64,000 nucleotides of DNA from Sambucus nigra (taxonomy: Eukaryota > Streptophyta > Magnoliopsida > Dipsacales > Adoxaceae), in NCBI GenBank assembly GCA_949130495.1, contig OX422207.1, positions 786,274,384 through 786,338,383 of the forward strand, read 5' to 3'. Below are positions 63,005 through 64,000 of the stretch, piece after piece. The position numbers were made by a program, and so were the translations under genes. The notes below the pieces were generated by a model. The model searched no databases. It was not told the origin of the DNA and worked only from the letters and a program-made list of their open reading frames with translations. Position 1 is the stretch's first letter, and each line of letters opens with the position of its first letter.

Positions 63005-63960
63005 TTGTATTCTTACACTTGTGATTCTCAGTTTGATGGTAGGAAAAAGGTTATAGTCTCTGTTGAATTCGAACTGCTTAGGCAGAGTAGAAACCTTCTG
63101 GAAGTTGGCCATGTTACCATATCTGAAGAGGATTTAGCTAGTTTGCTTAGCCCAAATGCATCCGATCAGGTCAAGGAATCATTCATTCATCTTCATTGCT
63201 TATAGGACAGGGTTGTAGCCAATAAGGATACTTACTATAAAATGATAGAGCAACGGTAAGAAAATCACAATCAATCCAAATATTTACTTCATGCTGATTA
63301 TGAAGACAAATATAAGGTTTTAAGTGAAGGATGGGGTTTTGAGAAAAAACTGCAAGACATCACTCATGCTATTAACAAGAAGGAACTATCTTTAAAGTAG
63401 GATATGAAGAATGCTCGAGGAATTGTTATTATGATAGAGAATGAGAATAATGCCTCGAGGAATGAGCTTTATAGCTTAAAGAAATCGTCCACCAGCGGTC
63501 CTAATAAAGGTGCTTCTTTCTTGCAAACTGAAAATATAAGATTAATGGAAGAACTTGAAGCATTGTAGAAGAAAACCCCACCTGGGCAAACTTCCATGCA
63601 ACGGGCGTTTGTTCGACCAATAATTACTGAAGAAAGAACTGTGAAAATATTGGTCGAGCAAGTTTCCCAGTTAAAAGCAAAGCATAAGGGAATTGTCAAC
63701 TTATCTTCCCAGGTGAAGACCAAAGATACCACTATTGTTGACCATGTAACCCAACTATAATCCAAGGATAATGTCATCAAGAAACTTCAAAATCAGGTGA
63801 AGACCAAAGATACCACTATTGCCTATAGAAGTATGGATGGAAGTTTATAATGAGGCCTTAAACCATATGGATGAAAGCATTGCCTAAAGTAATCGTGAGG
63901 TATATAAATGGGGGTTGAGTAATGTGCTGACTACTGATATACGACCAAAATAGCACCTTG
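63005..63960 (+). pseudogene. E6 antisense coiled-coil gene aORF2
   Basis: FELLRQSRNLLEVGHVTISEEDLASLL, DRVVANKDTYYKMIEQ, LLHADYEDKYKVLSEGWGFEKKLQDI, ENIRLMEELEAL and ILVEQVSQLKAKHKG follow the order of aORF2 in E4 and E5 (ECSA..., DRAVANNVAYYDMIEDL, LHEGYEKKYQQIV). VKTKDTTI occurs twice (about 63715 and 63800), a local duplication. Stops TAG and TAA are frequent. The end is indistinct. Confidence 0.68.
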
Positions 63961-64000
63961 TGGCATTAGAATGACCCAGGCTTTTGGACTATGACAAGCC

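Larger units (their letters stand above)
45193..64000 (-). mobile_element. E6: Tat-lineage element, 3' part, split by later insertions
   Basis: From the left on the plus strand: polypurine tract (45193-45204, complement), promoter and exons of antisense gene aORF1 (45474-46636 and 61760-62716) and aORF2 (about 63005-63960). Its gag-pol must lie beyond the right edge, on the minus strand. Nothing of E6 pol is in the window. The insertion 46637-61752 interrupts exon 2 of aORF1. Confidence 0.78.

Overview
The window is a eudicot-type plant heterochromatic region built almost entirely from nested LTR retrotransposons. No intact host gene, tRNA or rRNA was found. The plant assignment rests on Tekay/Del-type chromoviruses, Athila and Tat-lineage Ty3/gypsy elements, tRNA-iMet (TGGTATCAGAGC) and GGCGCCGT-type primer-binding sites, and AT-rich spacers. 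The species cannot be named from the sequence.

Layout. 1-3259: 5' part of a minus-strand Tekay-type chromovirus (E1: LTR, gag, start of protease). 3260-4249: old spacer. 4250-21743: a minus-strand Tekay-type chromovirus (E2) with 2733-bp LTRs and TSD AATAA. Its 3' LTR is split by a recent minus-strand Tat-type element (N, 5558-12754; 534-bp LTRs differing at 3 positions, TSD GTTAT) whose pol fragments are out of order. 21744-23631: spacer with a probable MULE-like inverted-repeat element. 23632 to about 41966: an old plus-strand Tat element (E5). Its reverse transcriptase is split by a plus-strand Tekay-type element (E3, 26565-37088). About 41967-44664: an LTR-less Athila gag/protease/RT fragment. 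44665-45204: an LTR flanked by a primer-binding site on one side and a polypurine tract on the other. It belongs to another Tat element (E6, minus strand) that fills 45205-64000 and runs out of the window. E6 is split by an unclassified insertion (46637-61752). That insertion is itself split by a complete 12.2-kb plus-strand Tat element (E4, 47013-59233; 592-bp LTRs, TSD ATTAC) and carries a small foldback element in a TA microsatellite.

Two points stand out. First, the Tat elements E4, E5, E6 and N carry, or retain pieces of, a cassette of two genes antisense to gag-pol. One is a three-exon gene with a domain resembling Pfam 'putative gypsy type transposon' (PF04195) followed by coiled coils, with a conserved TATA box. 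The other is a coiled-coil ORF. Second, all three Tekay-type elements have an in-frame UAG at the same place between the gag zinc knuckle and the protease, always CAG-UAG-GGN. This looks like a readthrough signal, although CAG-to-TAG decay is the competing explanation.

Every element carries stops or frameshifts, so nothing here looks autonomous as it stands. Nesting and LTR comparison give a relative order: E5 and E6 oldest, then E3, then E4, then E2, with N the most recent.
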